57,518 bases of DNA from Citrobacter sp. Its GTDB lineage: Bacteria; Pseudomonadota; Gammaproteobacteria; Enterobacterales; Enterobacteriaceae. This document shows, piece by piece, positions 18,276-26,872 of the stretch. The translations under genes and the position numbers were made by a program. The first letter of the stretch is position 1. The number at the start of each line of letters is the position of its first letter. The notes below the pieces were generated by a model that did no database searches, was not told the DNA's origin, and saw only the letters and a program-made list of their open reading frames with translations. The DNA is taken from positions 1 to 57,518 of the forward strand of contig DXKH01000112.1 in the NCBI GenBank assembly GCA_019415335.1. The letters are read 5' to 3'.

Positions 18276-18722
18276 GTGGAAAACCTCGACGAACTGAAAA
18301 GAGAAATCTTCAACTGGGCTGCTGAGCGTGGGCAGGAACATGTTGCTATTGAGATCACTCGCATGTGGTTTCGAATGGGCGGCAATACCAGCTGCGTAAA
18401 ACTGCACCCGATGGAGGATTCGAAAGGTAATGCTGACTGGCGGGCAATCAACAACAACCGGCAGCAGATTTTTCGCTGGCTACGTGGTGAGACGAAAGCG
18501 GCAAGAATCAAAACTAAAGCGCTGGCCATGGCGATGGAAGCTGCATTGCCTGCTGAACGATATGCACAGCTGGGAATGACCACTCAGCAGTTAATTTGCA
18601 TTGCGATTCGTGATTTTGCCGCAGCGATTATTGCTCTGTTGCTTGATGCAAGGGATCGACCCCAGCGGATAGCACAGGCATTACAAGCCATACAGGAAAC
18701 ACAGCGCCTGACCAGCGTTTAA
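18276..18722 (+). CDS. YdaT-family regulator (CII analogue)
   Basis: A 148-residue protein resembling YdaT of the Rac prophage: EHVAIEITRMWFRMGG, NNNRQQIFRWLRGET and a helical segment ALAMAMEAALPAERYAQL. YdaT proteins were first called toxins and are now thought to be tetrameric DNA-binding proteins in the place of lambda CII. Its position after the Cro-like gene supports a role in establishing lysogeny (inference). The ATG at 18276 may not have a strong ribosome site. Confidence 0.8.
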   Translation: MENLDELKREIFNWAAERGQEHVAIEITRMWFRMGGNTSCVKLHPMEDSKGNADWRAINNNRQQIFRWLRGETKAARIKTKALAMAMEAALPAERYAQLGMTTQQLICIAIRDFAAAIIALLLDARDRPQRIAQALQAIQETQRLTSV

Positions 18723-18744
18723 CTTGTATCGAGGAAAGACCAAC

Positions 18745-18969
18745 ATGCTGACTTCAATCGACCGCATTACATGGCGGAACGGATTTCGACTAAACGGGGC
18801 GCCAGCCACCCTGGATGATATCGAAGATATTTTCGAAGGCCGTCGCGCAGCTGCGCTATCTATCTGGGCGCAGTATGAAAAACTGAAAGAAGAACTCCGC
18901 GAAATAGAATTGTCACCTGAGGAATATCAGGCGGCATGCCGTCAAATCGCTGAAACACTGGGGATTTGA
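18745..18969 (+). CDS. Small phage protein, unknown
   Basis: A 74-residue protein, MLTSIDRITWRNGFRLNGAP at the start, with a helical acidic C-terminal half (WAQYEKLKEELREIELSPEE). The ATG at 18745 is chosen because GAGGAAAGACCAAC precedes it; an upstream start lacks a site. It overlaps the replication gene start region and is likely translationally coupled to it. No family recognised. Confidence 0.7.
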   Translation: MLTSIDRITWRNGFRLNGAPATLDDIEDIFEGRRAAALSIWAQYEKLKEELREIELSPEEYQAACRQIAETLGI

Positions 18970-18971
18970 TT

Positions 18972-19955
18972 ATGAGCATGACTCTGATGGCCAAAGCGAT
19001 GGCAATTAAAACCGGAAACCCTATCCGCAAGCTGGTGCTAATAAAACTGGCTGATAATGCGAATGACAACGGCGAATGCTGGCCGTCGTACAAACACATT
19101 GCAGATCACTGCGAGTGCAGCAAAAGCGCCGTACGTGATCACATTGATGCGTTGATCTCTATGGGGTTATTGGCAAAAGAGAATCGTATCGGCGCGAATA
19201 ACGGCAAGGGCAACACGTCGAATGTGTATTACCTCAATCTGGATAACCCTGTGCCGCCAATAAGCATAGCCCCTATGCCGTCAGAAAGCACAGGTATGCC
19301 GTCAGAAAGCACACCCCCTATGCCGTGTGGCGGCACCAGAACCAGTCACTCTTTTGAACCAGTCAATGAACCTAAAGATCCCCCTAACCCCCAAATGGGG
19401 GAAAGCGAAGACCGTATTTTGTCTGATGCTCAAAAAGCGCTTGAGTTTTACAACGAGAAAACCGGCACTCGCTGCCGTGATCTGAAACCGTTTGTGATGA
19501 TGCTGACGGCAACCACAACCCGGGAAGGTTACACCCTGGCAGAAATTCAACTGGTGATCCGCTGGGTATTAGCCACATGGCGCCGCCGTGGTGACAGTCT
19601 GCCGAAACCGGCGAATATCTGCCGCGTTAAACGGTTCGATGGTTATCTGGCTGACGCTGAGGCATGGGCTGTACTGGAAGCTGAAATTGATCCGGAAGCT
19701 GTCATGAGCGGATACAACGAAATTTTCGCTGATACGTTGCCAACAGCAGAGCTTGATGATGATCGCCGTCGAATGATTACCAGACTTGCCGCCCACATGA
19801 AAAACAAAACAACGGGTGCATTTCTCGGCTACTTCGAAAAATTCCGCGCTGCCGCACCGGATTTTTATTTCGGCGCAAACGGGGGATGGCGTGCAAGTTT
19901 TGATTACCTGATGAAACCAGAAACGTTGCGTAATACCAGGGAAGGTTCGCTATGA
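18972..19955 (+). CDS. Phage replication initiator (O-like)
   Basis: A 327-residue protein. The N-terminal winged helix (about 15-95) reads IRKLVLIKLADNANDNGECW, SYKHIADHCECSKSAVRDH and IDALISMGLLAKENRIG, the HTH_36 type. A Pro-rich linker with MPSESTGMPSESTPPMP follows, then a C-terminal domain of the phage conserved type (ALEFYNEKTGTRCRDLKPF). It would bind the phage origin and recruit the helicase encoded next. Its stop overlaps the helicase start (ATGA). Confidence 0.85.
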   Translation: MSMTLMAKAMAIKTGNPIRKLVLIKLADNANDNGECWPSYKHIADHCECSKSAVRDHIDALISMGLLAKENRIGANNGKGNTSNVYYLNLDNPVPPISIAPMPSESTGMPSESTPPMPCGGTRTSHSFEPVNEPKDPPNPQMGESEDRILSDAQKALEFYNEKTGTRCRDLKPFVMMLTATTTREGYTLAEIQLVIRWVLATWRRRGDSLPKPANICRVKRFDGYLADAEAWAVLEAEIDPEAVMSGYNEIFADTLPTAELDDDRRRMITRLAAHMKNKTTGAFLGYFEKFRAAAPDFYFGANGGWRASFDYLMKPETLRNTREGSL

Positions 19956-21340
19956 CTCCTCAGGAACTGGAAGCGTGTGTGCTGGCTGGACTGCTGAATG
20001 GCGGTGCTTCTCCTGATGCATTTGACGTGATCGCCTCCACGCCAGAGGAATCATTTACCATTGGTTTTCATCGTCGCGCATTCAACGAGATAAAAAAACA
20101 GGCGCTGACTAACGGCATGATCGACATGTTATTCATCAGCGAAGCGCTGGGCGGTTCAAGTCTGGCTGATCTGTCTGAAATATCCCGTATCCCCGCAACG
20201 GTGCCGAACCTGAAAGGGTATGCCGGGAAGATGGTTAAGGCTTGGCGCAGCCGCGCGCTGGCGAAACTTTTGCAGGATGGCGCTGACGGCATCCGTAAAG
20301 CTGCCAACCAGGAGCAACGAGATCAGGTGGTCGAAAATGCAGTGGCGCAGTTGCTGGACATGACTGCTGATAGTGGTGACGTTCAGCCGGTACACATCAA
20401 CGAGCTTTTGCCCGCTTACATGGACACAGTACAGAAACGCATGGATGGTGATGAATCCACGCGCAATTTACTGACTGGTATTGCGGATCTTGATAACGCA
20501 ACAGGCGGTATTAACCCGCAGGATCTTATTGTCGTGGCTGGTCGCCCAGGCATGGGTAAAACAGAGTTTGCGCTTACCGTCGTGGAAGGTGTGACGGCAA
20601 AGGGCGGCGGCGCGTTGATTTTCAGCATGGAAATGGCGGCGGCTCAGATTGTTGAACGTTCACTCGCTGGTGCCGGAAACCTGTCCGTTTCTCGCCTGCG
20701 TAATCCTCAGGACATGTACGACGAGGACTGGGCGCGATTGACTGCAGCCATTGGAGAACTTACAGACCGGGACATCTGGATTGTCGATGCGACCGATCTC
20801 ACAGTCGAACAGATCCGCGCTATCGCAGAGACACACAAGCGACGCCATCCGCATCTGGCAATGATCATGGTCGACTATCTCGGCCTGATTAAGAAACCGA
20901 AAGCAGAGCGTAACGACCTTGCCGTAGCGCACATTTCGCGCAATCTCAAAACGATGGCTATGCGGCTACATACACCGACCTTTGCGCTCAGCCAGCTTTC
21001 CCGCGCGGTTGATGCGCGTCCGGCGGCGCAGCGTCGCCCGGTAATGTCAGACCTGCGTGATTCAGGCTCTATCGAGCAGGACGCTGACAGCATCCTGTTT
21101 CTATACCGCGATGAAGTTTATAACCCTGAAAGCCCGGCGGCTGGTGTGGCTGAGGTCATTCTCGGCAAATGCCGGTTTGCGGCTGCTGGTACTGTGGTTT
21201 ATCAGGAATTTAAAAACGGTCACTTTCTGCCGATCGATCAGCACGTCGGCAAAGAGAAGACCCGTATTCAACTGGAGGCAGCAAAACCCAGAAAACAGCT
21301 GAGAAAGTATGCAGAAAAATACAACACCGATGCATTTTAA
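19952..21340 (+). CDS. DnaB-type replicative helicase
   Basis: A 462-residue replicative helicase. The N-terminal domain (1-105) resembles the DnaB N-terminal fold. The RecA-like core has Walker A VVAGRPGMGKTEFALTV near residue 195, then LIFSMEMAAAQIVERSLA, Walker B MIMVDYLGLI near 310, LSQLSRAVDARP and SDLRDSGSIEQDADSILFLY. It unwinds DNA ahead of the host polymerase. Translationally coupled to the initiator gene. Confidence 0.95.
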   Translation: MTPQELEACVLAGLLNGGASPDAFDVIASTPEESFTIGFHRRAFNEIKKQALTNGMIDMLFISEALGGSSLADLSEISRIPATVPNLKGYAGKMVKAWRSRALAKLLQDGADGIRKAANQEQRDQVVENAVAQLLDMTADSGDVQPVHINELLPAYMDTVQKRMDGDESTRNLLTGIADLDNATGGINPQDLIVVAGRPGMGKTEFALTVVEGVTAKGGGALIFSMEMAAAQIVERSLAGAGNLSVSRLRNPQDMYDEDWARLTAAIGELTDRDIWIVDATDLTVEQIRAIAETHKRRHPHLAMIMVDYLGLIKKPKAERNDLAVAHISRNLKTMAMRLHTPTFALSQLSRAVDARPAAQRRPVMSDLRDSGSIEQDADSILFLYRDEVYNPESPAAGVAEVILGKCRFAAAGTVVYQEFKNGHFLPIDQHVGKEKTRIQLEAAKPRKQLRKYAEKYNTDAF

Positions 21341-21379
21341 AAGCGCCTGACCAGCGCGAAATTCAATGAGGAAAGACCA

Positions 21380-22060
21380 ATGACCGATTTAATTTATCCA
21401 AAAGTAGCGACTGTTGATGATGCCTGTGACTGGACGAATGTAATCATCTGGCGGATGAATGCCGGCGCCAGAGCGCGCAGCCGTTCGATATATGTTCCGT
21501 GTCCTCGTCCTGTTCCGGTGCCGGGTTTAACCGCACGCGTTACACCGACAGTGAAAAAGGCGAAAGCGGCGGAGTCAACACCGCGGCGCCACGGTAAAAC
21601 TCACACCGGCACAGTGATCTACTCCGGTGGCGAGAAGACAGTAAAACTTCGTGAAACTGCAACGGTCTGGACTTCGGGCAGCAAAGAAAATTACGACAAA
21701 AAAACGGGTTACAGGGTAGGGGTTACCAGCCGTTGTCGCCTGCTGCTGGATTCAATTAAACCCATAGCAACATCCCCGAAGCCTGATGTACAGCCAAAAT
21801 CCAGCGAATTACCAGCGTCGCAGTTGGTGGCAATCATGAAGGGAAAAACGCTGTCATACCAGGGGATTATGTCTGCAATTAAGAAATATCACCCAGACAT
21901 CAAAATTACCCTAGAGCAACTCCAGAAACGTGTCTTTGCGCTTTGCATGTCGAATCTGGTCGGCATCGAGCGGCATGACGACATGCCTGTTACACACTTC
22001 ACGCTGAAAAGCGTTGATCCCCGTTTCTACGTTCACTCAGAGAAAAACATGAGGGCTTGA
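21380..22060 (+). CDS. Phage protein, unknown
   Basis: A 226-residue protein with a basic, Pro-rich N-terminal third (SIYVPCPRPVPVPGLTARVT) and a middle part with TGTVIYSGGEKTVKLRETAT. The C-terminal 80 residues (LSYQGIMSAIKKYHPDIKIT, then LQKRVFALCMSNLVGIERHD) look like a winged-helix domain. GAGGAAAGACCA directly precedes the ATG. Between helicase and methylase genes; function not recognised. Confidence 0.75.
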   Translation: MTDLIYPKVATVDDACDWTNVIIWRMNAGARARSRSIYVPCPRPVPVPGLTARVTPTVKKAKAAESTPRRHGKTHTGTVIYSGGEKTVKLRETATVWTSGSKENYDKKTGYRVGVTSRCRLLLDSIKPIATSPKPDVQPKSSELPASQLVAIMKGKTLSYQGIMSAIKKYHPDIKITLEQLQKRVFALCMSNLVGIERHDDMPVTHFTLKSVDPRFYVHSEKNMRA

Positions 22061-22063
22061 GGC

Positions 22064-22312
22064 ATGGCCGGGCAATCGGATTATCTCCCGCCCGGCTTAC
22101 CGTTCAATCGTGCTAAATGGCCGCAAGAGTGCCAACTCCAGGAGCATTACGACATGCGCGCCGCCGCACTCGTTCGTCAGCTCTATGAGCGAAAAGTCAC
22201 TCGGCAGACGGTTATTCAGTACATTGATGCGACGCCGGAAAGCTACCGGGAATTTTTCAGACAACGCTTAAATTACTGGCGCCAGCAGCGAGAAGGGGAA
22301 AAGAGTGAATAA
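22064..22312 (+). CDS. Small phage protein, unknown
   Basis: An 82-residue protein with MAGQSDYLPPGLPFNRAKWP at the N-terminus and a helical basic C-terminal half (VRQLYERKVTRQTVIQYIDA, RLNYWRQQREGEK). It overlaps the next gene by eight bases. No family recognised. Confidence 0.7.
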   Translation: MAGQSDYLPPGLPFNRAKWPQECQLQEHYDMRAAALVRQLYERKVTRQTVIQYIDATPESYREFFRQRLNYWRQQREGEKSE

Positions 22313-22907
22313 AAAATACACGTTAATTTATGCCGATCCGCCGTGGGCATACCGGGACAAAGCTGCAGACGGTGACCGTGGCGCCGGGTTCAAATATTCC
22401 GTGATGAATGTTCTCGATATCTGCCGTCTGCCAGTGTGGGATCTCGCTGCAGAAAACTGCCTGCTGGCTATGTGGTGGGTACCGACACAACCGATTGAAG
22501 CACTGAAGGTGGTCGAGGCGTGGGGGTTCCGGCTGATGACAATGAAAGGCTTTACCTGGAATAAGTGCGGAAGCCGTCAGACAGACAAACTGGTAATGGG
22601 AATGGGTCATATGACCCGCGCTAATAGTGAAGATTGTCTTTTTGCGGTTAAGGGGAATCTTCCTGAACGTGTTGACGCCGGAATCATCCAGTCATTTACC
22701 GCACCGCGACTTGCGCATTCGCAAAAACCTGACTTTGTACGTGAAAAGCTGGTTCAACTACTGGGTGACATCCCACGCATTGAATTGTTTGCGCGGCAGT
22801 CCTCGCATGGCTTTGACGTATGGGGAAATGAGTGTGATTCGCCCGATGTAATACTTTTGCCTGGGATCGCTGAATCAATCAAAGAACCAGGGGAGCAGGC
22901 TGCATGA
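22305..22907 (+). CDS. MT-A70-type adenine methyltransferase
   Basis: A 200-residue methyltransferase of the MT-A70 family. The catalytic DPPW occurs in YTLIYADPPWAYRDKAADG near residue 12; KGFTWNKCG, RANSEDCLFAVKG and HSQKPDFVREKLVQLLGD complete the fold, with the C-terminal RIELFARQSSHGFDVWGNE. It probably makes N6-methyladenine in phage DNA, a protection against restriction or a regulatory mark (inference). Confidence 0.88.
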   Translation: MNKKYTLIYADPPWAYRDKAADGDRGAGFKYSVMNVLDICRLPVWDLAAENCLLAMWWVPTQPIEALKVVEAWGFRLMTMKGFTWNKCGSRQTDKLVMGMGHMTRANSEDCLFAVKGNLPERVDAGIIQSFTAPRLAHSQKPDFVREKLVQLLGDIPRIELFARQSSHGFDVWGNECDSPDVILLPGIAESIKEPGEQAA

Positions 22908-23164
22908 AAGATGCTTTGCTAGATAGCGCATATCGAAGGTTGATTGAACTCGAAACCATTTTGTTTCCTGATATTCCAGAGACGGTATGGCCAGCAGAAG
23001 TGCATATGGTTTTTTCTCAGATAGAGAATGCTGGTGATCTCCCTGCACATCACCAGCGCCGCCTGTTGCATCACATCAACCGGATGTGGCTGGAAAAAAT
23101 GCCGGTACCGTCAATTGTTACTGCTGCCCGTTCGCTGGCAAGCGCGATGGAGAAATACGCGTGA
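22904..23164 (+). CDS. Small phage protein, unknown
   Basis: An 86-residue, mostly helical protein (DSAYRRLIELETILFPDIPE, HHQRRLLHHINRMWLEKMPV). It overlaps both neighbours by four bases, so it is translated as part of a coupled methyltransferase block. No family recognised. Confidence 0.75.
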   Translation: MKDALLDSAYRRLIELETILFPDIPETVWPAEVHMVFSQIENAGDLPAHHQRRLLHHINRMWLEKMPVPSIVTAARSLASAMEKYA

Positions 23165-25200
23165 GAGAAATCATTGTTGATAATTTCGCTGGTGGCGGTG
23201 GCGCGTCAACCGGTATTGAAATGGCGATCGGGCGTAGCGTTGATATTGCGATAAACCACGATGAGAACGCCGTGGCGATGCACACGACAAACCATCCTGA
23301 TACGTTGCACTACTGCGAATCTGTATACGACGTCAGTCCAAAAGTTGCGACTGCTGGCCGCCCGGTTGCGCTCGCGTGGTTTTCCCCGGATTGCCGCCAT
23401 TTTTCGAAAGCTAAAGGTGCGAAGCCAGTAGAAAAAGCGATACGCGGTCTGGCCTGGGTGACACTGCGCTGGGCACTCGATGTTAAACCCCGTGTGATGA
23501 AGCTGGAGAACGTCGAAGAGTTCAGAACGTGGGGACCGTTGATTGATATCTCACCAAAACCCGATATGCCAGAATCGCTGATGCGCGAATTTACGGGACC
23601 AGTCTTCCCAGGCTATAGCCGTCCAGATCCTGCGCGCGCTGGCGAAACTTTCGAGGCATTCATCGGCATGCTGAGTACCGGTATTTCTGCGGATCATCCG
23701 GCGCTGGCGGAATGCTGTGAATTCCTGGGTATTCCTCTCGACAGCGAGGACGCCGCCAGACTGGTAAAAGGTCTGGGTTATGTCGTTGAGTATCGCGAAC
23801 TACGCGCCTGTGATTACGGTGCGCCGACGATCAGGAAACGCTTCTTCATGGTTATGCGCTGTGACGGGAAACCGATAGTGTGGCCGGAGCCAACACACGG
23901 GAGTCCGAAGTCACCGGCGGTTCAGGCTGGCAAGCTGTTACCGTGGCGCACCGCTGCGGAGTGTATCGACTGGACCATTCCTGCGCTGTCGATCTTCGAC
24001 CGCAAAAAGCCCCTGGCAGTGAACACGCTCAAGCGCATTGCACGCGGTATTCAGCGTTTCGTTATCGACAGTGCGTCGCCGTTTATCGTGAAGTGCAACC
24101 ATACCAGCACCAAAACGCATTACGACTGCTTCCGGGGCCAGTCGCTGGAAGAACCACTGCAGACAATCACCAAAACGCATGGCTACGCGGTTGCCGTACC
24201 GCACCTGACGAAGTTCAGAACAGGCGCGACAGGGCAGGATGTCACACAACCAGTCCCGACAATCACCGCCGGTACGTCACGGCGCCCGGGCGGGAATGGT
24301 CATGCCCTCGGCATCGTTGAGGCCGCGCTTACACCGTTCCTGGCTGGTAACGGTGGCAGTGAGTACCAGGCAAAGCCTCGCCCGCTGGATAAACCCGCTC
24401 ACACCATCCTGAAACAGTCTCGTGCCTGTCTGGTTGCGCCGGTTATCGCTCGCCAGTTTGGGGCCAGCATCGGTCACCGGGCAGACGAGCCGAGCGCGAC
24501 GATTACGGCGGGCGGCGGTGGTCATTCACAGCTGGTGACGCCAACGTTGATCCAGATGGGTTATGGCGAAAGACCGGGGCAGGACCCGCGCGTGTTGCAG
24601 CTTGAAAAGCCGCTGGGGACAGTAACCGCTGGTGGTAACAAGTTCGCCGTGGCCAGCGCATTTCTGGCGAAGCACTACGGCGGCAACTATACGGGGCCGG
24701 GCGTCGGGCTGGATGAACCAGTCCACTCGGTGACGACGGTCGATCATCATGCTGTTGTGGCTTCTCACCTGGTAAAACTGCGCGGCACCTGTCGCGATGG
24801 TCAGCCCACGAGTGAACCAATGCCGACAGTTACGGCTGGTGGCCTGCATGTCGGGGAAGTCAAAACCACACTGGCGGTCGAAGACTACGACGAACAGCGA
24901 GCACAGCAAACGCTGGCGTTCCTGCGTGAATACTGCGGCGAGGAATGCACCGGAATAGTCGACATCGATGGGATAACGTACCGCATCGTCGATATCGGTA
25001 TGCGTATGCTGCAACCGCATGAGTTGTACCGCGCACAGGGTTTCCCTGACTGGTACATCATCGATCAGGATTATCGCGGCAAGCGCTACGCCAAAGATAA
25101 ACAAGTGGCCCGCTGCGGCAATGCGGTCCCGCCACCGTTCGCTGAAGCGCTGGTGCGCGCCAATTTGCCTGAGTTATGTGTAAGAAGGGAGGCAGCGTAA
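23161..25200 (+). CDS. Cytosine-5 DNA methyltransferase
   Basis: A 679-residue C5-cytosine methyltransferase. Motif I is VDNFAGGGGASTGIEMAIG, the catalytic Cys is in WFSPDCRHFSKAKG (Asp where most have Pro), the ENV-type motif is KLENVEEF and the RxR motif is TIRKRFFMVMR. The target-recognition part (about 300-590) has at least seven spaced motifs of the form EP..T(I/V)TAGG, giving an internally repeated region. C-terminal motifs ELYRAQGFPDWYII and RCGNAVPPPFAEAL are present. The GTG at 23161 is chosen because the domain begins right there. Confidence 0.9.
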   Translation: MREIIVDNFAGGGGASTGIEMAIGRSVDIAINHDENAVAMHTTNHPDTLHYCESVYDVSPKVATAGRPVALAWFSPDCRHFSKAKGAKPVEKAIRGLAWVTLRWALDVKPRVMKLENVEEFRTWGPLIDISPKPDMPESLMREFTGPVFPGYSRPDPARAGETFEAFIGMLSTGISADHPALAECCEFLGIPLDSEDAARLVKGLGYVVEYRELRACDYGAPTIRKRFFMVMRCDGKPIVWPEPTHGSPKSPAVQAGKLLPWRTAAECIDWTIPALSIFDRKKPLAVNTLKRIARGIQRFVIDSASPFIVKCNHTSTKTHYDCFRGQSLEEPLQTITKTHGYAVAVPHLTKFRTGATGQDVTQPVPTITAGTSRRPGGNGHALGIVEAALTPFLAGNGGSEYQAKPRPLDKPAHTILKQSRACLVAPVIARQFGASIGHRADEPSATITAGGGGHSQLVTPTLIQMGYGERPGQDPRVLQLEKPLGTVTAGGNKFAVASAFLAKHYGGNYTGPGVGLDEPVHSVTTVDHHAVVASHLVKLRGTCRDGQPTSEPMPTVTAGGLHVGEVKTTLAVEDYDEQRAQQTLAFLREYCGEECTGIVDIDGITYRIVDIGMRMLQPHELYRAQGFPDWYIIDQDYRGKRYAKDKQVARCGNAVPPPFAEALVRANLPELCVRREAA

Positions 25201-25538
25201 TGGCTAAATCCGCAGCAGAGCGCAAAGCGGCACAACGTGCCCGCCAGTCTGCCGCTGGTGAGCGCAAAATTGAACTGGTGCTGGGTGCTCAGGAACTGGA
25301 CATGCTGGAGCGGAGCTGCGCCGCCCGGCGTCCTGGTCGTGCGCCGTACGAAATGGCGGAGTATATCGCGCTGCTGATCCGCCAGGATGATGCGCGGGTG
25401 CGTGGTCGTATCAAATCTATCAGTGCAAATCTATGTGGCAAATGCGGCGATGCGCTGCCGGTTATGTCATGCCCGTGTGAAGGTGATTCTCAGTGCTGGA
25501 TTACGTCCGGATGGCATGCTGTGAAACTGACAATGTGA
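25200..25538 (+). CDS. Small zinc-ribbon-like phage protein
   Basis: A 112-residue protein starting MAKSAAERKAAQRARQSAAG, a basic helix, followed by LVLGAQELDMLERSCAARRP and a C-terminal Cys-rich piece CGKCGDALPVMSCPC that could hold a metal ion. The start overlaps the methylase stop by one base (TAATG) with GGGAGG upstream. Possibly DNA-binding; family not recognised. Confidence 0.75.
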   Translation: MAKSAAERKAAQRARQSAAGERKIELVLGAQELDMLERSCAARRPGRAPYEMAEYIALLIRQDDARVRGRIKSISANLCGKCGDALPVMSCPCEGDSQCWITSGWHAVKLTM

Positions 25539-25567
25539 CATGTCACGCCAGTCTGTAACCCGTAATT

Positions 25568-25597
25568 AAACCGTCAGATAATGGCGGTTTTCCTTTA
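25568..25597 (+). terminator. Intrinsic terminator
   Basis: AAACCG and CGGTTT form the stem of a hairpin followed by TTCCTTTA, placed after the zinc-ribbon-like gene and before the LexA-box promoter. It separates the early operon from the next unit. Confidence 0.55.
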
Positions 25598-25658
25598 TTA
25601 AACATATGCTTGAAAATTAACCTGATTTCATTTTTTAACGTTTTGTGCCTTTAAAAGT

Positions 25659-25707
25659 TTGCACTTCCTGCCACTTGGGAGTATATATACTGTATGTTTA
25701 TCCAGTG
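25659..25707 (+). promoter_or_regulatory. LexA-box promoter of the 63-residue gene
   Basis: TTGCAC (25659-25664), 17 bp, TATATA (25682-25687) form a good sigma-70 promoter. Directly at the -10, TACTGTATGTTTATCCAGTG (25688-25707) matches a LexA box with CTGT-N8-CCAG, one base off the ACAG half, as in the E. coli uvrB operator. Confidence 0.75.
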
Positions 25708-25725
25708 CATTGGTTGGGAGGGAGC

Positions 25726-25917
25726 GTGTTCAAAAAGGCGGAGGTAGGGGAACATCTCCCCGATAACGGTCGCGTTCTCATCACCTGCAAAAATGGTAAG
25801 GTTACGGCTTTAAGAAATGTGTACGACGATGAGCATGTCGCATCGCTTAATTCATTGTTAGAACTGGCAGAACAAGCAGGCTGTATCGTTGTTCAAAAAG
25901 GTAAAGTTAGGGTATAA
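25726..25917 (+). CDS. SOS-regulated 63-residue protein, candidate antirepressor
   Basis: A 63-residue protein starting (V/M)FKKAEVGEHLPDNGRVLIT, with a beta-rich first half (VLITCKNGKVTALRNVY) and a helix (HVASLNSLLELAEQAG). The GTG at 25726 is chosen because GGGAGGGAGC precedes it; upstream ATG codons lie in the promoter. The LexA box ends 18 bases upstream. Size, LexA control and a non-cleavable repressor suggest an antirepressor of the kind known in Gifsy prophages (inference). No family recognised. Confidence 0.7.
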   Translation: MFKKAEVGEHLPDNGRVLITCKNGKVTALRNVYDDEHVASLNSLLELAEQAGCIVVQKGKVRV

Positions 25918-25985
25918 TTACGGTATCGGGCTGAACACCCGGTAATCTGTATTTCTGAGCAATTGCTGCGCTAAAGGGGAAACCA

Positions 25986-26582
25986 ATGGCGCAGTATTCA
26001 TTTGTAAAATCAGCTGGCGGCGTTTTAATTCCAGCCACACCAGACGCCCGCGAGTTTATCGAGAAAAAATTCCGTCTGGGTGCTGTCCTGTATGCCGACT
26101 TTAAACAGGCTCGCAATGCAGCATTTCACCGTAAGTTTTTCGCGCTTCTAAATCTCGGCTTTGATTACTGGCAACCGTCAGGCGGAGCAATATCCCCGGC
26201 AGATAAAAAACTGGTTCGTGGATATGTGCAACTGGTGGCCCACTATGCTGGTCACGAAGAAACACTCCAGGAACTGGCCGATCAGTATCTCCGAGAAGAA
26301 GCGGAAAAACGTGCCGGAAATATCAGCGCAGTAAAATCCTTCGAAGCATTCCGCGCATGGGTAACTATCCAGGCTGGTTTTTATACCAGATACGAAATGC
26401 CTGATGGCACCACCCGCAACGAACCAAAATCCATATCGTTCGCAAAAATGGACGATATTGAGTTTTCCCAACTCTATAAATCCGTACTTGATGTGTTATG
26501 GAATTATATTTTGTTCCGCACATTTCCCACCCAGCAGGCAGCAGAAAACGCAGCCTCTCAATTATTCAGTTACGCAGCATGA
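25986..26582 (+). CDS. DUF1367-family phage protein
   Basis: A 198-residue protein matching DUF1367: FVKSAGGVLIPATPDAREFI, FKQARNAAFHRKFFALLNLG, and near the C-terminus SISFAKMDDIEFSQLYKSVL. Found in lambdoid phages between replication and late regulator genes, near ninB-type positions. Function unknown. Overlaps the next gene by four bases (ATGA). Confidence 0.85.
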   Translation: MAQYSFVKSAGGVLIPATPDAREFIEKKFRLGAVLYADFKQARNAAFHRKFFALLNLGFDYWQPSGGAISPADKKLVRGYVQLVAHYAGHEETLQELADQYLREEAEKRAGNISAVKSFEAFRAWVTIQAGFYTRYEMPDGTTRNEPKSISFAKMDDIEFSQLYKSVLDVLWNYILFRTFPTQQAAENAASQLFSYAA

Positions 26583-26872
26583 AGAAAATCGATCTCACCA
26601 AACAGGCGCGTGGTCGCATCTGTACCGTGCGCATTCCTGGTATCTGCAATTTTGATCCAGAAACCAGCGTTCTTGCCCATTACCGCATGAGTGATACCTG
26701 CGGAACGGGTATTAAGCCCCATGACATGCAAGGTGCTATTGCCTGCAACTGTTGCCATGACGTCATTGACGGGCGAGTGAAAACCGATATTGATCAAGAC
26801 ACTTTGAGGCTATACCACGCAGAAGGTGTTTTCCGTACTCAGCAGATCTGGAGGGAGGAAGGCTTTATATGA
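26579..26872 (+). CDS. YbcO-family putative nuclease (DUF1364)
   Basis: A 97-residue protein close to YbcO of the DLP12 prophage: ARGRICTVRIPGICNFDPET, AHYRMSDTCGTGIKPHDMQG and IACNCCHDVIDGR. Conserved His and Cys residues form an HNH-like metal site. Probably a structure- or sequence-specific nuclease in phage recombination (family knowledge; untested here). Four-base overlaps couple it to both neighbours. Confidence 0.88.
   Translation: MKKIDLTKQARGRICTVRIPGICNFDPETSVLAHYRMSDTCGTGIKPHDMQGAIACNCCHDVIDGRVKTDIDQDTLRLYHAEGVFRTQQIWREEGFI

Noticed and set aside
24100..24860. Repeated short motifs as a possible CRISPR array
   Set aside because: The repeats are degenerate at the DNA level and conserved only as EP..TITAGG in the methyltransferase protein.
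24526..25104. A 192-codon ORF on the minus strand
   Set aside because: Antisense to the cytosine methyltransferase; no ribosome site and no recognisable protein.
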